From Sphingobium sp. TCM1 (lineage in GTDB: Bacteria; Pseudomonadota; Alphaproteobacteria; Sphingomonadales; Sphingomonadaceae), in the NCBI RefSeq assembly GCF_001650725.1, contig NZ_LXVX01000001.1, positions 62,001 to 126,000 on the forward strand: a stretch of DNA of 64,000 nucleotides. Reading direction: 5' to 3'. Position numbers and translations under genes: made by a program. Positions 1 through 9,543 of this stretch are shown in pieces. The notes under the pieces were generated by a model. That model worked only from the letters and a program-made list of their open reading frames with translations, was not told where the DNA came from and searched no databases. How positions within the stretch are numbered: the stretch's first letter is position 1; every line of letters starts with the position of its first letter.

Positions 1-1010
1 TCCTCCACGGCGCCAAATTGTCGCGCGCCGCCATCATCCAGGGGGCAGGCAACTGGCGGCTGCACCTGCTGGTTCTTTGCTCCACCTACATGCTGTTTCC
101 TGTAGCCGGAATCGCGCTCGCCACGCTGATGGACGAGTGGACAGACCCGGTGCTGCTGTCGGGCGTCCTCTACCTGACCCTCCTGCCATCGACCGTTCAA
201 TCATCGATCGCCTTCACGGCAATGGCGGGCGGGAATGTGGCCGCAGCGGTTTGCAGCGCGTCGCTTTCCAATCTGGTCGGCATCGTCCTCACGCCGCTGC
301 TGGCAACCGCCATCCTGCATGTGGGCCGCAGCGGCGACGTGTCGGCCCTCCATTCGGTCCAGAGCATCGCCTTGCAATTGCTGGCCCCCTTTGCCGCGGG
401 CCATCTGCTGCGTCCGCTGATCGGCGGCTGGATCGACCAGCGCAGGACCCTGCTGCTGCCGGTCGATCGGGGCGCCATTCTGCTGGTCGTCTATTCCGCC
501 TTCAGCGCCGCCGTGACCGGCGGCATCTGGACAAAGGTCGGCGCTTGGGACCTGTTGCTGCTGCTTGCACTGAGCGCGCTCCTCCTGGCCGTCGTGATGG
601 GCGTCAACATGGGCGCGACGCGCCTCTTGCGCCTCCCGCGCGAAGACGCGATCGTGCTGTTCTTCTGCGGGTCGAAGAAGAGCCTGGTATCGGGCGTGCC
701 CATGGCTGGCGCCTTGTTTCCGGCCGCGCAGGTCGGCTTGCTGATCCTGCCGCTGATGATCTTCCATCAATTGCAGCTTTTCCTGTGCGCCGCGCTCGCC
801 GCACGTTTCCGACGACAGGGAGACGCTGCTGCTGCGCGCCCGGCAGCGGCATCAAGGGTACCCCGCAGCGAAGCGGACATCCAGCGCGCTTCAGCGGCCA
901 TCGGCCTGCCGATCAATGCCGAATCCATGCCCGGCGTGGTCGCCAACATGGCATTGCTGGATCGTCACGCGGACACTCTCCTTGGGCTTCGCGAAGAGGT
1001 GAAGCCATGA
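1..1010 (+). CDS. Bile acid:sodium symporter family transporter, 5'-truncated by window edge
   Basis: The reading frame is open to the left edge (codons from position 3 read LHGAKLSRAA), so the gene starts before the window; the TTG at 18 lies inside a conserved stretch and is not taken as the start. About 335 residues are visible. They form many hydrophobic segments and resemble the SBF-like (YfeH-type) branch of the bile acid:Na+ symporter family, for example the NWRLHLLVL and LPSTVQSS motifs and the later GSKKSLVSG motif. It should be an inner-membrane carrier for an organic anion. Its stop overlaps the next start as ATGA, which places it at the head of the purine-degradation run. A purine-derived or ureide substrate is inference from context; the family assignment is the firmer part. 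Confidence 0.8.
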   Translation, partial: LHGAKLSRAAIIQGAGNWRLHLLVLCSTYMLFPVAGIALATLMDEWTDPVLLSGVLYLTLLPSTVQSSIAFTAMAGGNVAAAVCSASLSNLVGIVLTPLLATAILHVGRSGDVSALHSVQSIALQLLAPFAAGHLLRPLIGGWIDQRRTLLLPVDRGAILLVVYSAFSAAVTGGIWTKVGAWDLLLLLALSALLLAVVMGVNMGATRLLRLPREDAIVLFFCGSKKSLVSGVPMAGALFPAAQVGLLILPLMIFHQLQLFLCAALAARFRRQGDAAAARPAAASRVPRSEADIQRASAAIGLPINAESMPGVVANMALLDRHADTLLGLREEVKP

Positions 1011-2350
1011 TGGAAGCCGTCGCGATTGCCCAGGCCGTGCGCAGCGGTCGCGTGTCGGCCGCGCAGGTACTGGAACAATGCCTGTCGGCACTGGCGGAGC
1101 GGGAAGCTCCACTATGCGCCGTGACCCGAACATTGCCGGACCGTGCCCGGCAGGATGCGGCGCGGGTTGACGCCGTCATCGCCGCAGGACGCGATCCAGG
1201 ACCGCTGGCTGGCGTCCCCTATGGCGTCAAGGATCTGTTCGACATCGCCGGCCTGCCGACCACCGCCGGGTCCCGCCTCTATGCCGATGCACCGCCGGCC
1301 ACTGGCGACGCCGAAGCCGTCAGGCGGCTGCACGCCGCCGGCGCGGTGCTCGTGGCGACGCTCAACATGGACGAGTTCGCCTATGGCTTCGCGACGATCA
1401 ACGCGCGCCACGGCACGACGCGCAACCCGCATGATGTGCGCCGCCTCGCTGGCGGATCATCGGGCGGGTCAGCCGCCGCAGTCGCGGCCGGCCTTCTTCC
1501 CTTCTCGCTCGGGTCCGACACCAATGGGTCGATCCGCGTACCGGCCAGCCTGACCGGCCTCTATGGCTTCAAGCCCACGCATGGCGACCTGCCGATGGCC
1601 GGCGTCTTTCCGTTCGCCGACAGTTTCGACGATATCGGCCCCTTCACCCGATCGCTAGCCGACATGATCCTTATCTGGGAGGTGCTGAGCGGCCGATCCG
1701 CCGCCGTCTGCGGGGACACGCCGCTGCGTATCGCCCGGCTGGGCGGTCGCTTTGCGGAGAATGTCGATCCCGATCAGGTCGCCGCGATGACGGCGATCGC
1801 ACCCGACGCCCCGGTCGTCGTGCTGCCCGACATCGCCCGCGCCCGCTCCGCCGCCTTCCTCATCACCGCCTGCGAAGGCGGACGGCTGCATCGCGCGGCG
1901 CTGGCGCGGGACGCCATGGCGTTCGATCCACAGGTGCGCGACCGGCTGATAGCCGGCGCGCTGCTGCCGGAAGGCTTGTACGAAGAGGCACAGGCATTCC
2001 GAGCCCGCCTCCGCGCGACGCTACTCGACCTGATCGCCCCCCATGACGTGCTGATCGCGCCCGCCACACCCTGCACCGCCCCCCCGGTCGACGATCCCCG
2101 CATCCTGATCGACGGCGCGATGACGCCGGCGCGCGCCGACCTTGGCATCCATACGCAGCCGATCAGCTTCATCGGCTTCCCTTCGCTCAGCATTCCGCTC
2201 TATCGTCCCGGACGGCTGCCATTGGGACTGCAACTGATCGGCAAACCAGGCGGCGAGCCGGCATTGTTCCGGCTGGCCGCCATGCTGGAGCAACAGGGAA
2301 TTACCGGCGTTACAAGGCCGGAGCGCGCATATTCGGGGGACATTGCATGA
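1007..2350 (+). CDS. AtzE-family amidohydrolase (amidase signature enzyme; likely oxalurate/ureide amidase)
   Basis: A 447-residue amidase-signature protein. The Ser-cisSer-Lys triad is recognisable: the Lys in PYGVKDLFD, and the glycine-serine-rich [12 protein letters not shown] followed by [13 protein letters not shown] carrying the two serines. Length fits the AtzE family, whose members hydrolyse biuret-like or oxalurate-like amides. In Klebsiella an AtzE-like protein (HpxY) sits with HpxW and HpxZ in the uric acid pathway, and HpxW and HpxZ homologues occur here at 4628 and 9540. Hydrolysis of oxalurate or a related ureide is therefore the inferred role. The start at 1007 overlaps the upstream stop by 4 bp; a second ATG follows at 1010. 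The small AtzG/HpxX partner that often precedes this gene is not seen. Confidence 0.85.
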   Translation: MMEAVAIAQAVRSGRVSAAQVLEQCLSALAEREAPLCAVTRTLPDRARQDAARVDAVIAAGRDPGPLAGVPYGVKDLFDIAGLPTTAGSRLYADAPPATGDAEAVRRLHAAGAVLVATLNMDEFAYGFATINARHGTTRNPHDVRRLAGGSSGGSAAAVAAGLLPFSLGSDTNGSIRVPASLTGLYGFKPTHGDLPMAGVFPFADSFDDIGPFTRSLADMILIWEVLSGRSAAVCGDTPLRIARLGGRFAENVDPDQVAAMTAIAPDAPVVVLPDIARARSAAFLITACEGGRLHRAALARDAMAFDPQVRDRLIAGALLPEGLYEEAQAFRARLRATLLDLIAPHDVLIAPATPCTAPPVDDPRILIDGAMTPARADLGIHTQPISFIGFPSLSIPLYRPGRLPLGLQLIGKPGGEPALFRLAAMLEQQGITGVTRPERAYSGDIA

Positions 2351-3714
2351 CGCAGCCGCACGTCGCGGATCTACAAGCGCCACAGGAACGGGCGGGAACA
2401 TTGGACCGCTATTTCGCGCTCAGCGAGCGGGGCACCTCCGCACGCACGGAGGTGCTGGCCGGGATCACCACCTTTCTCACCATGGCCTATATCGTGCTGG
2501 TCAATCCGGCGATTTTGGGCGCGGCGGGAATGCCGGTGGCGTCGGTCGCGGCGGCCACCTGCTTCGCTGCCGCCTTCGCCTCGATCCTGATGGGCCTGAC
2601 CGCCAATGTCCCGCTGGCGCTGGCCCCGGGCATGGGGTTGAACGCCTATTTCGCCTTCACCGTCGTGGGGCAGATGGGGGTGCCCTGGCCAGTCGCGCTG
2701 GGCTGTGTCTTCCTCTCCGGCGTCGCCTTCCTCATCCTGACGCTGACCGGCGTGCGGCAGTTGATCGTCGCGGTCATCCCGACCTATCTGTTCGCGGCGG
2801 TCGCCGGCGGCATCGGCCTGTTCATCGGCTTCATCGGCCTGAAGAATGCGGGCATCGTAGGCGCCAATCCCGCGACCTTCGTGGCGCTGGGCGACCTGAA
2901 AGCCCCCGGCGCGGCGCTGGCGCTGCTGGGATTGCTGCTGATCGGCACATTGAGCGTGTGGAATGTGCGCGGCGCGATGCTGATCGGCATCGTCGCCACC
3001 ACGATCGTCGGCTGGCTGACCGGCATGGTGACGATCAGCCCCGAACCCTATAGCCTGGAAGCGCTGACCGGCACCGCCTTTCAGCTGGACCTGCCCGGCG
3101 TGTTCGGGTTGACCGGCAGCCATGGCCTGGGCCTGCTCGAAATCCTCTTCGTCTTCCTGTTCGTCGACCTGTTCGACAATATCGGCACGCTGGTCGCGGT
3201 GACGAAGCGCGCGGGGCTGATGGATGCGGCCGGGCGCATACCCGGCCTCAACCGTATCCTGACGACGGACGCGATCGCCACCATCGTCGGGTCGATGGCG
3301 GGGACCAGCACCGTCACTTCCTATGTCGAGAGCGCGGCGGGTGTGCAGGCAGGCGGGCGCACGGGCCTCACCGCCGTCGTCACCGGCATCCTCTTCCTCG
3401 CCACCATGTTCGTCGCCCCCTATGCCCAGCTGGTGCCGCTCGCGGCGACCGCGCCCGCGCTCATCATCGTCGGTGGCCTGATGCTGTTGCCGCTGACGGA
3501 GGTGGAATGGGAAGACCCGATGTCGGCCATTCCCGCTTTCCTGACCGTCGCGCTGATCCCGCTGACCTTCTCGATCGCCAATGGCCTGGCCTTCGGCATC
3601 ACCGCCCATGCCGCCTTGAAGGCGCTGCGCGGCACGGCGACGCGCAAGGACTGGTTCCTGTTCCTGCTCGCAGGGCTGTTCGTCATACGCTTCGTCTGGA
3701 TGGGAGCAGCCTGA
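2347..3714 (+). CDS. NCS2 family purine permease, AzgA type (adenine/guanine/hypoxanthine)
   Basis: A 455-residue polytopic membrane protein. The N-terminal RTEVLAGITTFLTMAYI segment and the later LFVDLFDNIGTLVAV and GTSTVTSYVESAAGV motifs are typical of the AzgA/GhxP/PbuG branch of the NCS2 (xanthine-uracil) superfamily, which imports adenine, guanine and hypoxanthine by proton symport across the inner membrane. About 12 to 14 transmembrane segments can be counted. It overlaps the amidase upstream by 4 bp, and its stop overlaps the next start, so it is translationally coupled. It supplies bases to the guanine deaminase, adenine deaminase and xanthine dehydrogenase encoded further on. Exact base preference cannot be read from the sequence. 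Confidence 0.9.
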   Translation: MTQPHVADLQAPQERAGTLDRYFALSERGTSARTEVLAGITTFLTMAYIVLVNPAILGAAGMPVASVAAATCFAAAFASILMGLTANVPLALAPGMGLNAYFAFTVVGQMGVPWPVALGCVFLSGVAFLILTLTGVRQLIVAVIPTYLFAAVAGGIGLFIGFIGLKNAGIVGANPATFVALGDLKAPGAALALLGLLLIGTLSVWNVRGAMLIGIVATTIVGWLTGMVTISPEPYSLEALTGTAFQLDLPGVFGLTGSHGLGLLEILFVFLFVDLFDNIGTLVAVTKRAGLMDAAGRIPGLNRILTTDAIATIVGSMAGTSTVTSYVESAAGVQAGGRTGLTAVVTGILFLATMFVAPYAQLVPLAATAPALIIVGGLMLLPLTEVEWEDPMSAIPAFLTVALIPLTFSIANGLAFGITAHAALKALRGTATRKDWFLFLLAGLFVIRFVWMGAA

Positions 3715-4628
3715 TGCGCCTCTTCGCCCTCGCCCTGCTGGCGCTCGTCCTCTCCTCCCCGGCGCTCGCGCGCAAGGCGGACAGCACGCCGCGCACCGTG
3801 GTCATGACCGCCTTCCTCCCCGAATGGGACGCGCTGGTGAAGTCGGTCGAAAAGCCCAGGCGGCATCAGATCAACGGCATGACCTTCCTGACCGGCAAGA
3901 TGGCGGGGAAGCCGGTACTGCTGATGCAAAGCGGCGTCAGCATGGTTAACGCCGCGATGAACACGCAGTTGGTGCTGGACCGTTTCAATGTGCGGCGCAT
4001 CGTCTTTTCCGGCATTGCCGGCGGGGTCGATCCCGGCCTGTCGATCGGCGACGTCATCGTGCCGCAGGACTGGGCGCAATATCTGGAGGTGTCCTTCGCC
4101 CGCCAGACCGGCGAGGGATGGAAGGCCCCGGAGACGGTCGATGCCAACGCACCCGCCAACTGGGGCATGATGTTCCCGCGCGGCGTGCGCATCGGCAATG
4201 CGACCGAGCCGGTGAAGCGCCATTACAGCTTCAGCGTCGATCCCGCGATGCTCGAACTGGCGCAGAAAGTGGCGAGCGATGTCAAGCTGGAGCGCTGCGT
4301 CCAGAATGAGGGCGCGCGCCCCGCCTGCCTGCCGCATGATCCCAAGATCGTCGTCGGCGGCACCGGGGTTTCGGCGGGCGTCTTCGCCGACAATGCCGAG
4401 TTCCGCGATTATCTGGGCAGCGCATGGAAGGCGCGGGTTCTGGACATGGAAAGCGCGGCGGTGGCCCAGGTCGCCTATGCCAATGGCGTACCGGCGATCG
4501 TTTTTCGCAGCCTCTCCGATCTTGCCGGCGGCGACGCGGGCGAGAACCAGATGGTCGCCTTCATGGCATTGGCCTCGGTCAACAGCGCGCATGTCGTGCG
4601 CGCCTTCGTCGCGGCGTTGCCTGACTGA
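3714..4628 (+). CDS. Exported nucleosidase of the PNP_UDP/MTA-SAH nucleosidase superfamily
   Basis: A 304-residue protein with a clear signal peptide (MRLFALALLALVLSSPALA, likely cut after residue 19) followed by a nucleoside phosphorylase/nucleosidase fold. Recognisable motifs are FSGIAGGVDPGLSIGD (nucleoside and phosphate loop region), LDMESAAVAQVAY (the Met-Glu that holds the ribose in this superfamily) and the SDLAGG motif carrying the catalytic Asp of MTA/SAH nucleosidases. It probably hydrolyses or phosphorolyses purine nucleosides in the periplasm and hands the base to the permease upstream. The start codon at 3714 overlaps the permease stop; the next gene starts one base before its end. 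Cytoplasmic MTA/SAH nucleosidases lack a signal peptide and are shorter (about 230 residues), so a housekeeping methylthioadenosine role is unlikely. Confidence 0.85.
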   Translation: MRLFALALLALVLSSPALARKADSTPRTVVMTAFLPEWDALVKSVEKPRRHQINGMTFLTGKMAGKPVLLMQSGVSMVNAAMNTQLVLDRFNVRRIVFSGIAGGVDPGLSIGDVIVPQDWAQYLEVSFARQTGEGWKAPETVDANAPANWGMMFPRGVRIGNATEPVKRHYSFSVDPAMLELAQKVASDVKLERCVQNEGARPACLPHDPKIVVGGTGVSAGVFADNAEFRDYLGSAWKARVLDMESAAVAQVAYANGVPAIVFRSLSDLAGGDAGENQMVAFMALASVNSAHVVRAFVAALPD

Positions 4629-6205
4629 TGGCGCTGGCGACCATATCGGGCCGCAACGGCATGGTGACTGCGCCGCATCATCTGGCGAGCGCGGCGGGGC
4701 TGAGCGTGCTGCGCGATGGCGGCAACGCGGCGGAGGCGTGCGTCGCGGTCGCCGCTTGCCTGGCGGTGGTCTACCCGCACATGACCGGGATCGGCGGCGA
4801 TGGCTTCTGGGTCATTCGCGAGCCGGACGGAAAGGTCCATGCGATCCATGGTTGCGGCGGCGCGGCGGGGAAGGCCGACCTGTCGCTCTATGCAGGGTTG
4901 CACGCGGTGCCAACGCGCGGGCCACTGGCGGCAAATACGGTGGCGGGGACGATTTCCGGCTGGGCGGCGGCGCTGGAGGGCGGCACGCTGCCGCTGGCGC
5001 GCCTGCTGCGCGATGCGATTGCCCATGCGCGAGCGGGCGTGACGGTCACGGCGGGCGGCGCGGGGATCGCAGCGGCCAAGGGCGTCGAGTTGCGCGGGCA
5101 ACCCGGTGCCTATGCCGCGATCTTCGAGCCGGAAGGCCGACCGTTGCACCAGGGAGACCTGCTGCGCCAGTCGGCGCTGGCCGATACGCTTGAAAGACTC
5201 TCGGACGAGGGATTGGCGAGCTTCTACAATGGCGCGCTGGCGGCCGACATCGCCGCCGATCTGGCGGCGCTGGGTAGTCCCGTTTCCACCGCCGATCTCA
5301 CCGCGCATCGGGCAACGCGGCCCGACCCACTGCATGTCGGGATCAGGGGCGCGACCCTCCATAACAGCGCGCCGCCGACGCAGGGTTTTGCCTCGCTGCT
5401 GATCCTCGCCCTGTTCGACAGGCTGCACGCCGACGCCGTGGATGGCTTCGACCATGTCCATGGGCTGGTGGAGGCGACCAAGCAGGCCTTCCTGATCCGT
5501 GACGCGCATGTCGGCGACCCGGCCTTCCACGATTATGACTGGCAGGGATTGCTGGACGATCCCGCCGCGCTGGATGCGCTGGCGGCGCGGATCGATCCGG
5601 CCCGCGCCCTTCCATGGCCACAACCGCCGCAATGGGGCGATACCTGCTGGTTCGGGGCCGCCGATGGCGAGGGGCGCGTCGTGTCCTGCATCCAGTCCAC
5701 CTATTTCGAGTTCGGATCGGGGCTGGTGCTACCGCGGACCGGCATCACGTGGCAGAATCGCGGAGCCAGCTTCCGGCTGGCGGGGAGCGGCTGGAACGCG
5801 CTCAAGCCCGGCCGCAAGCCCTTCCACACGCTGAACCCGGCGCTCGCCTGTTTCGATGACGGGCGGGTCATGGCCTATGGAACGATGGGCGGCGAGGGCC
5901 AGCCGCAGACGCAGGCCGCTTTGTTCACGCGCTACGCCCGCTATGGCGTCGACTTGCAGGAGGCTGTCAGCGCGCCGCGCTGGTTGCTGGGCCGGACATG
6001 GGGCGACCAGTCGACCACGTTCAAGCTGGAGGAGGGGTTCGACGACAGCCTTTACGCGAACCTCGCTGCCGCCGGTCATGATGTCGAGCGGGTCGGCCCG
6101 CTGACCGCGACCATGGGCCATGCCGGGGCAATCGTCCGCCATGGCGACGGGCTGCTGGAGGGCGCGACCGATCCGCGCAGCGACGGCGCTGTGGCGACAT
6201 GGTGA
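4628..6205 (+). CDS. hpxW: Gamma-glutamyltransferase-family Ntn hydrolase, probable oxamate amidohydrolase
   Basis: A 525-residue member of the gamma-glutamyltranspeptidase (Ntn-hydrolase) family. It starts with the family-typical GMVTAPHHLASAAGLSVLRDGGNAAEA and carries YPHMTGIGGDGFW. The probable autocatalytic nucleophile is Thr339 in WGDTCWFG. No signal peptide is visible, unlike classical periplasmic GGT, which agrees with the cytoplasmic HpxW of Klebsiella, an oxamate amidohydrolase of the uric acid pathway yielding oxalate and ammonia. Genes for allantoate amidohydrolase and ureidoglycine aminotransferase follow directly, supporting this reading. The stop overlaps the next start by 7 bp. 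Family is secure; substrate is inferred from resemblance and context. Confidence 0.8.
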   Translation: MALATISGRNGMVTAPHHLASAAGLSVLRDGGNAAEACVAVAACLAVVYPHMTGIGGDGFWVIREPDGKVHAIHGCGGAAGKADLSLYAGLHAVPTRGPLAANTVAGTISGWAAALEGGTLPLARLLRDAIAHARAGVTVTAGGAGIAAAKGVELRGQPGAYAAIFEPEGRPLHQGDLLRQSALADTLERLSDEGLASFYNGALAADIAADLAALGSPVSTADLTAHRATRPDPLHVGIRGATLHNSAPPTQGFASLLILALFDRLHADAVDGFDHVHGLVEATKQAFLIRDAHVGDPAFHDYDWQGLLDDPAALDALAARIDPARALPWPQPPQWGDTCWFGAADGEGRVVSCIQSTYFEFGSGLVLPRTGITWQNRGASFRLAGSGWNALKPGRKPFHTLNPALACFDDGRVMAYGTMGGEGQPQTQAALFTRYARYGVDLQEAVSAPRWLLGRTWGDQSTTFKLEEGFDDSLYANLAAAGHDVERVGPLTATMGHAGAIVRHGDGLLEGATDPRSDGAVATW

Positions 6206-7434
6206 GCGGCGGCGCGAGAGCAGTGGCGCGCTGCGACGCGCTGGGCGTGCCCCCCTATAGCGACATGGCGGGCGGCCTGTATCGCGGCTATCTGACCCCG
6301 GCCTACGCAGCGGCGCAGGCGGCGCTGGGCGGATGGATGGAAGAGGCCGGGATGGCCGTGTATTTGGACCCCGCCGCCAATCTCGTCGGCCGATATGAGG
6401 GGACCGATCCTTCGGCCTCCGCGCTGCTGATTGGCAGCCATCTCGACAGCGTGCGCAATGCCGGGCGATATGACGGGCCATTGGGGATCATGCTGGGTGT
6501 TGAGTCAGTTGACGCATTGCATCGCGCCGGAAAGCGGATGCCCTTTCCGATCGAGGTCATCGCTTTCGGCGACGAGGAAGGGTCGCGCTTTCCCGCCGCC
6601 ATGCTGACCAGCCGGGCGGTGGCCGGGACGCTGGAAGCGGCGGCGCTGGATCTGACGGACGGCGATGGCGTCGCGCTTGCGGATGCAGGCGTCGATGTCG
6701 GCACCTATCTCTCCGCCGCCCGCACGCCCGGTTCCACGCTGGCCTATCTGGAAGCGCATATCGAACAGGGTCCGGTGCTGGAGGCGCAGGGGCTGGCGCT
6801 CGGCACCGTCACCGGCATCGCGGCGCAATTGCGCTATCAGGTGACGCTCATGGGCACGGCCGGCCATGCCGGCACCACGTCGATGCCGTTGCGCCGAGAC
6901 GCGCTGGCCGGGGCGGCGGAGGCAATGCTTGCAGTGGAGGCGCTCGCGCGCGAGGACAGTTCGGACCTTGTCGCCACGGTGGGACGGATCGACGCGCTGC
7001 CGGGTGCGGCCAATGTCATTCCTGGCGAGGTCCGCTTTACGCTCGATATCCGGTCGGGGGACCAGTCCCGGCGTGATCGCACGGCAGAGAATATCCTCGA
7101 TGCCATAACCAGCATCGCGGACCGGCGCGGACTGGATTTCGCAGCGACGCTGGTCCACGACCTGCCCGCCAGTCCCTGTGATCCGCAACTCATGGACCTG
7201 ATGGACGCAGCCATCGCCGGCACCGGACAGCCAGCCTTCCGCCTGGTATCGGGCGCCGGGCATGATGCGATGGTGATGGCGGCGCTCTGCCCGACCGCGA
7301 TGCTGTTCATCCGCTGCAAGGACGGGATCAGCCACAATCCGGCCGAACATGTCGATCCCGCTGATGCGCAAGCCGCGTTGCAGGTTATGCTGGGCTTCAT
7401 CGGAAAACTGGGAGAGACTTTTGTCGCCGCTTGA
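6199..7434 (+). CDS. hpxK: Allantoate amidohydrolase (M20 family hydantoinase/carbamoylase type)
   Basis: A 411-residue M20 metallopeptidase-fold amidohydrolase of the hydantoinase/carbamoylase subfamily. Dinuclear metal ligands are visible in order: His in GSHLDSV, Asp in RYDGPLG, the Glu pair in FGDEEGSRF, His in EAHIEQGP and the C-terminal His in SHNPAEHV. It is expected to convert allantoate to ureidoglycine, releasing CO2 and ammonia. The aminotransferase that uses ureidoglycine is the next gene, and an allantoinase lies two genes on. N-carbamoyl-amino acid amidase or ureidoglycolate hydrolase activity is the main alternative, since the subfamily is hard to split by sequence. The ATG at 6199 lies just before the upstream stop. 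Confidence 0.85.
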   Translation: MVSGGARAVARCDALGVPPYSDMAGGLYRGYLTPAYAAAQAALGGWMEEAGMAVYLDPAANLVGRYEGTDPSASALLIGSHLDSVRNAGRYDGPLGIMLGVESVDALHRAGKRMPFPIEVIAFGDEEGSRFPAAMLTSRAVAGTLEAAALDLTDGDGVALADAGVDVGTYLSAARTPGSTLAYLEAHIEQGPVLEAQGLALGTVTGIAAQLRYQVTLMGTAGHAGTTSMPLRRDALAGAAEAMLAVEALAREDSSDLVATVGRIDALPGAANVIPGEVRFTLDIRSGDQSRRDRTAENILDAITSIADRRGLDFAATLVHDLPASPCDPQLMDLMDAAIAGTGQPAFRLVSGAGHDAMVMAALCPTAMLFIRCKDGISHNPAEHVDPADAQAALQVMLGFIGKLGETFVAA

Positions 7435-8671
7435 TGCACCTCTGACTTCCGGCCTCTTCGGCGAGATCGACCCGCCCCAGCGGCTGCTGATGGGGCCGGG
7501 GCCGGTCAACGCCCATCCCCGCGTGCTGCGCGCCATGTCGGCCGACCTGCTGGGCCAGTTCGACCCGGAAATGACCGGCTATATGAACCAGGTCATGGCG
7601 CTCTATCGCCCGATCTTCGGCACGCAGAACCAGTGGACGATGCTGGTCGATGGCACCGCGCGCGCCGGGATCGAAGCAGCGCTGGTCAGCATCGTCGCGC
7701 CGGGCGACACCGTGCTGGTGGTCAATTTCGGCCGGTTCGGCCTGTTGCTCCAGGAGATTCTCGGCCGCATCGGCGCGGCAATCGAGAGGGTGGATGCGCC
7801 CTGGGGCGAAACCGTGCCCCTCGACGCCATTGCCGCAGCGGTCGGACGGGTGCAGCCCAGGGTCGTCGCGACCATCCATGGCGATACCTCCACCACCATG
7901 GCCCAGCCGCTCGATGGGCTGGGCGATCTGTGCCATGCGGCGGGCGCTCTGCTCTATGTCGATGCGACCGCGACGATCGGCGGAATGGAATTGGCGGCCG
8001 ACCGCTGGGGCGCCGACATCGTCACCGGCGGCTTGCAGAAGTGCCTGGGCGGGCCTTCCGGGTCCGCGCCGATCACCATTTCCAACAAGGCTGCGGCGCT
8101 GATCCAGGGGCGCAAGCATGTCGAGGCGGGCATAAGGCGGGACGACATCATCGATGGCGCGGGGCCGCGCATCGGCTCCAACTATTTCGACCTCGCCATG
8201 ATCATGGATTACTGGAGCGACAAGCGCCTCAACCATCATACCGAAGCGACCTCGATGCTCTATGCCGCGCGGGAATGTGCGCGGATCATGCTGGGGGAAG
8301 GGCTGGAGGCGCGCTACGCCCGCCATGCCGCTGCCGGCCGCGCGATGACGACCGGGCTGCGCGCCATGGGCCTCACCGTCTTCGGCGACGATGCCCATCG
8401 CATGACCAATGTGACGGGCGTGTTCATCCCGCAGGGCATCGATGGCGAGCGGGTTCGCACGATGATGCGGGAGGCGTTCGAGATCGAGATCGGCACCGCC
8501 TTCGGCCCGCTCCAGGGGCGTATCTGGCGGATCGGCGCGATGGGTTATAATGCGATGCGGCACAAGGTGCTGATTACGCTGGGCGCGCTGGAGGCGTGCC
8601 TGCGGCGCGAGGGGTTCGCCCTGCCCGCAGGCGAAGCGGTGACGGCGGCGATGGAGGCATGGGACGCATGA
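7421..8671 (+). CDS. pucG: Ureidoglycine-glyoxylate aminotransferase (PLP-dependent, class V)
   Basis: A 416-residue fold-type I class V aminotransferase of the alanine-glyoxylate/PucG group. It contains the N-terminal LLMGPGPVNAHPRVL signature and the PLP lysine, Lys207, in TGGLQKCLGGPSG; VDATATIGG supplies the cofactor aspartate. PucG/HpxJ moves the amino group of ureidoglycine onto glyoxylate, giving oxalurate and glycine. I place the start at the TTG at 7421, which has a GGAGA element 5 to 10 bases upstream and overlaps the allantoate amidohydrolase stop; an open frame continues further upstream but has no homology. Its position between allantoate amidohydrolase and allantoinase supports the ureide assignment over serine- or alanine-glyoxylate aminotransferase. 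Confidence 0.85.
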   Translation: MSPLDAPLTSGLFGEIDPPQRLLMGPGPVNAHPRVLRAMSADLLGQFDPEMTGYMNQVMALYRPIFGTQNQWTMLVDGTARAGIEAALVSIVAPGDTVLVVNFGRFGLLLQEILGRIGAAIERVDAPWGETVPLDAIAAAVGRVQPRVVATIHGDTSTTMAQPLDGLGDLCHAAGALLYVDATATIGGMELAADRWGADIVTGGLQKCLGGPSGSAPITISNKAAALIQGRKHVEAGIRRDDIIDGAGPRIGSNYFDLAMIMDYWSDKRLNHHTEATSMLYAARECARIMLGEGLEARYARHAAAGRAMTTGLRAMGLTVFGDDAHRMTNVTGVFIPQGIDGERVRTMMREAFEIEIGTAFGPLQGRIWRIGAMGYNAMRHKVLITLGALEACLRREGFALPAGEAVTAAMEAWDA

Positions 8672-9543
8672 CCCCGCCCCGCGACCTGATCGGCTATGGC
8701 GCCACCCCGCCCGATCCACGCTGGCCTGGCGGGGCGCGGGTCGCCGTGCAGTTCGTCGTCAACTATGAGGAGGGTGCGGAAAACAGCGTCCTTAACGGCG
8801 ACAAGGGGTCCGAAGCCTTCCTGTCCGAAATGGTCGGCGCGCAGAGCCATCCCGACCGGGCGATGGCGATGGAGAGCCTTTATGAATATGGCAGCCGCGC
8901 CGGCTTCTGGCGGCTTCATCGGATGTTTACCGAGCACGGCCTGCCCGTCACGGTCTTCGGCGTGGCCAATGCGATGGCCATGAACCCGGCGGCCGTCGAA
9001 GCAATGCTGGCGGCCGATTGGGAAATCGCCAGTCACGGCCTCAAATGGATCGACTATCAAACGGTACCCGAAGACGTGGAGCGGGCGCATATCGCGCAGG
9101 CCATCGCGCTGCACACCTGCCTGACCGGCGGCCGGCCCTTGGGCTGGTATCAGGGCCGCACATCGCCCAACACAGCCCGGCTGGTGCGGGAAGAAGGCGG
9201 CTTCGTCTATGATGCGGACAGCTACGCCGACGACTTGCCTTATTATAGCGAAGGCCAGCTGATCGTCCCCTATACGCTCGACGCCAACGACATGAAGATG
9301 GTCGCCTATAACGGCTTTACCGAGGGCGAGCAGTTCTTCCGCTATCTGCGCGACACGTTCGACCAGCTCCGTGAGGAAGGCGGGCGGATGATGTCGGTCG
9401 GCCTGCATGGCCGCATCGCCGGCCGCCCAGCCCGCGCCCGCGCGCTGGCCCGCTTCCTCGATCATGTGATCGACAGCGGTGACGCCTGGGTAGCGCGCCG
9501 CATCGACATCGCCCGCCACTGGATGGAGGTTCACCCCGCATGA
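8668..9543 (+). CDS. puuE: Allantoinase, PuuE type (polysaccharide-deacetylase fold)
   Basis: A 291-residue NodB/polysaccharide-deacetylase-fold protein that matches the PuuE allantoinase family: RDLIGYGATPPDPRWP near the N-terminus, FVVNYEEGAEN, and IASHGLKWIDYQ. PuuE hydrolyses (S)-allantoin to allantoate and, unlike AllB-type allantoinases, is not a dihydroorotase-like enzyme. The start at ATG 8668 overlaps the upstream stop (ATGA) and has a GGAGG element 10 bases before it; an in-frame ATG at 8659 is a possible alternative. It lies among the genes for the preceding (UraD) and following (allantoate amidohydrolase) steps. Confidence 0.92.
   Translation: MTPPRDLIGYGATPPDPRWPGGARVAVQFVVNYEEGAENSVLNGDKGSEAFLSEMVGAQSHPDRAMAMESLYEYGSRAGFWRLHRMFTEHGLPVTVFGVANAMAMNPAAVEAMLAADWEIASHGLKWIDYQTVPEDVERAHIAQAIALHTCLTGGRPLGWYQGRTSPNTARLVREEGGFVYDADSYADDLPYYSEGQLIVPYTLDANDMKMVAYNGFTEGEQFFRYLRDTFDQLREEGGRMMSVGLHGRIAGRPARARALARFLDHVIDSGDAWVARRIDIARHWMEVHPA

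Noticed and set aside
77-1006. Extension of the AtzE-type amidase frame upstream to position 77
   Set aside because: The upstream part overlaps the symporter gene and is compositionally a shadow; amidase homology begins at 1007.
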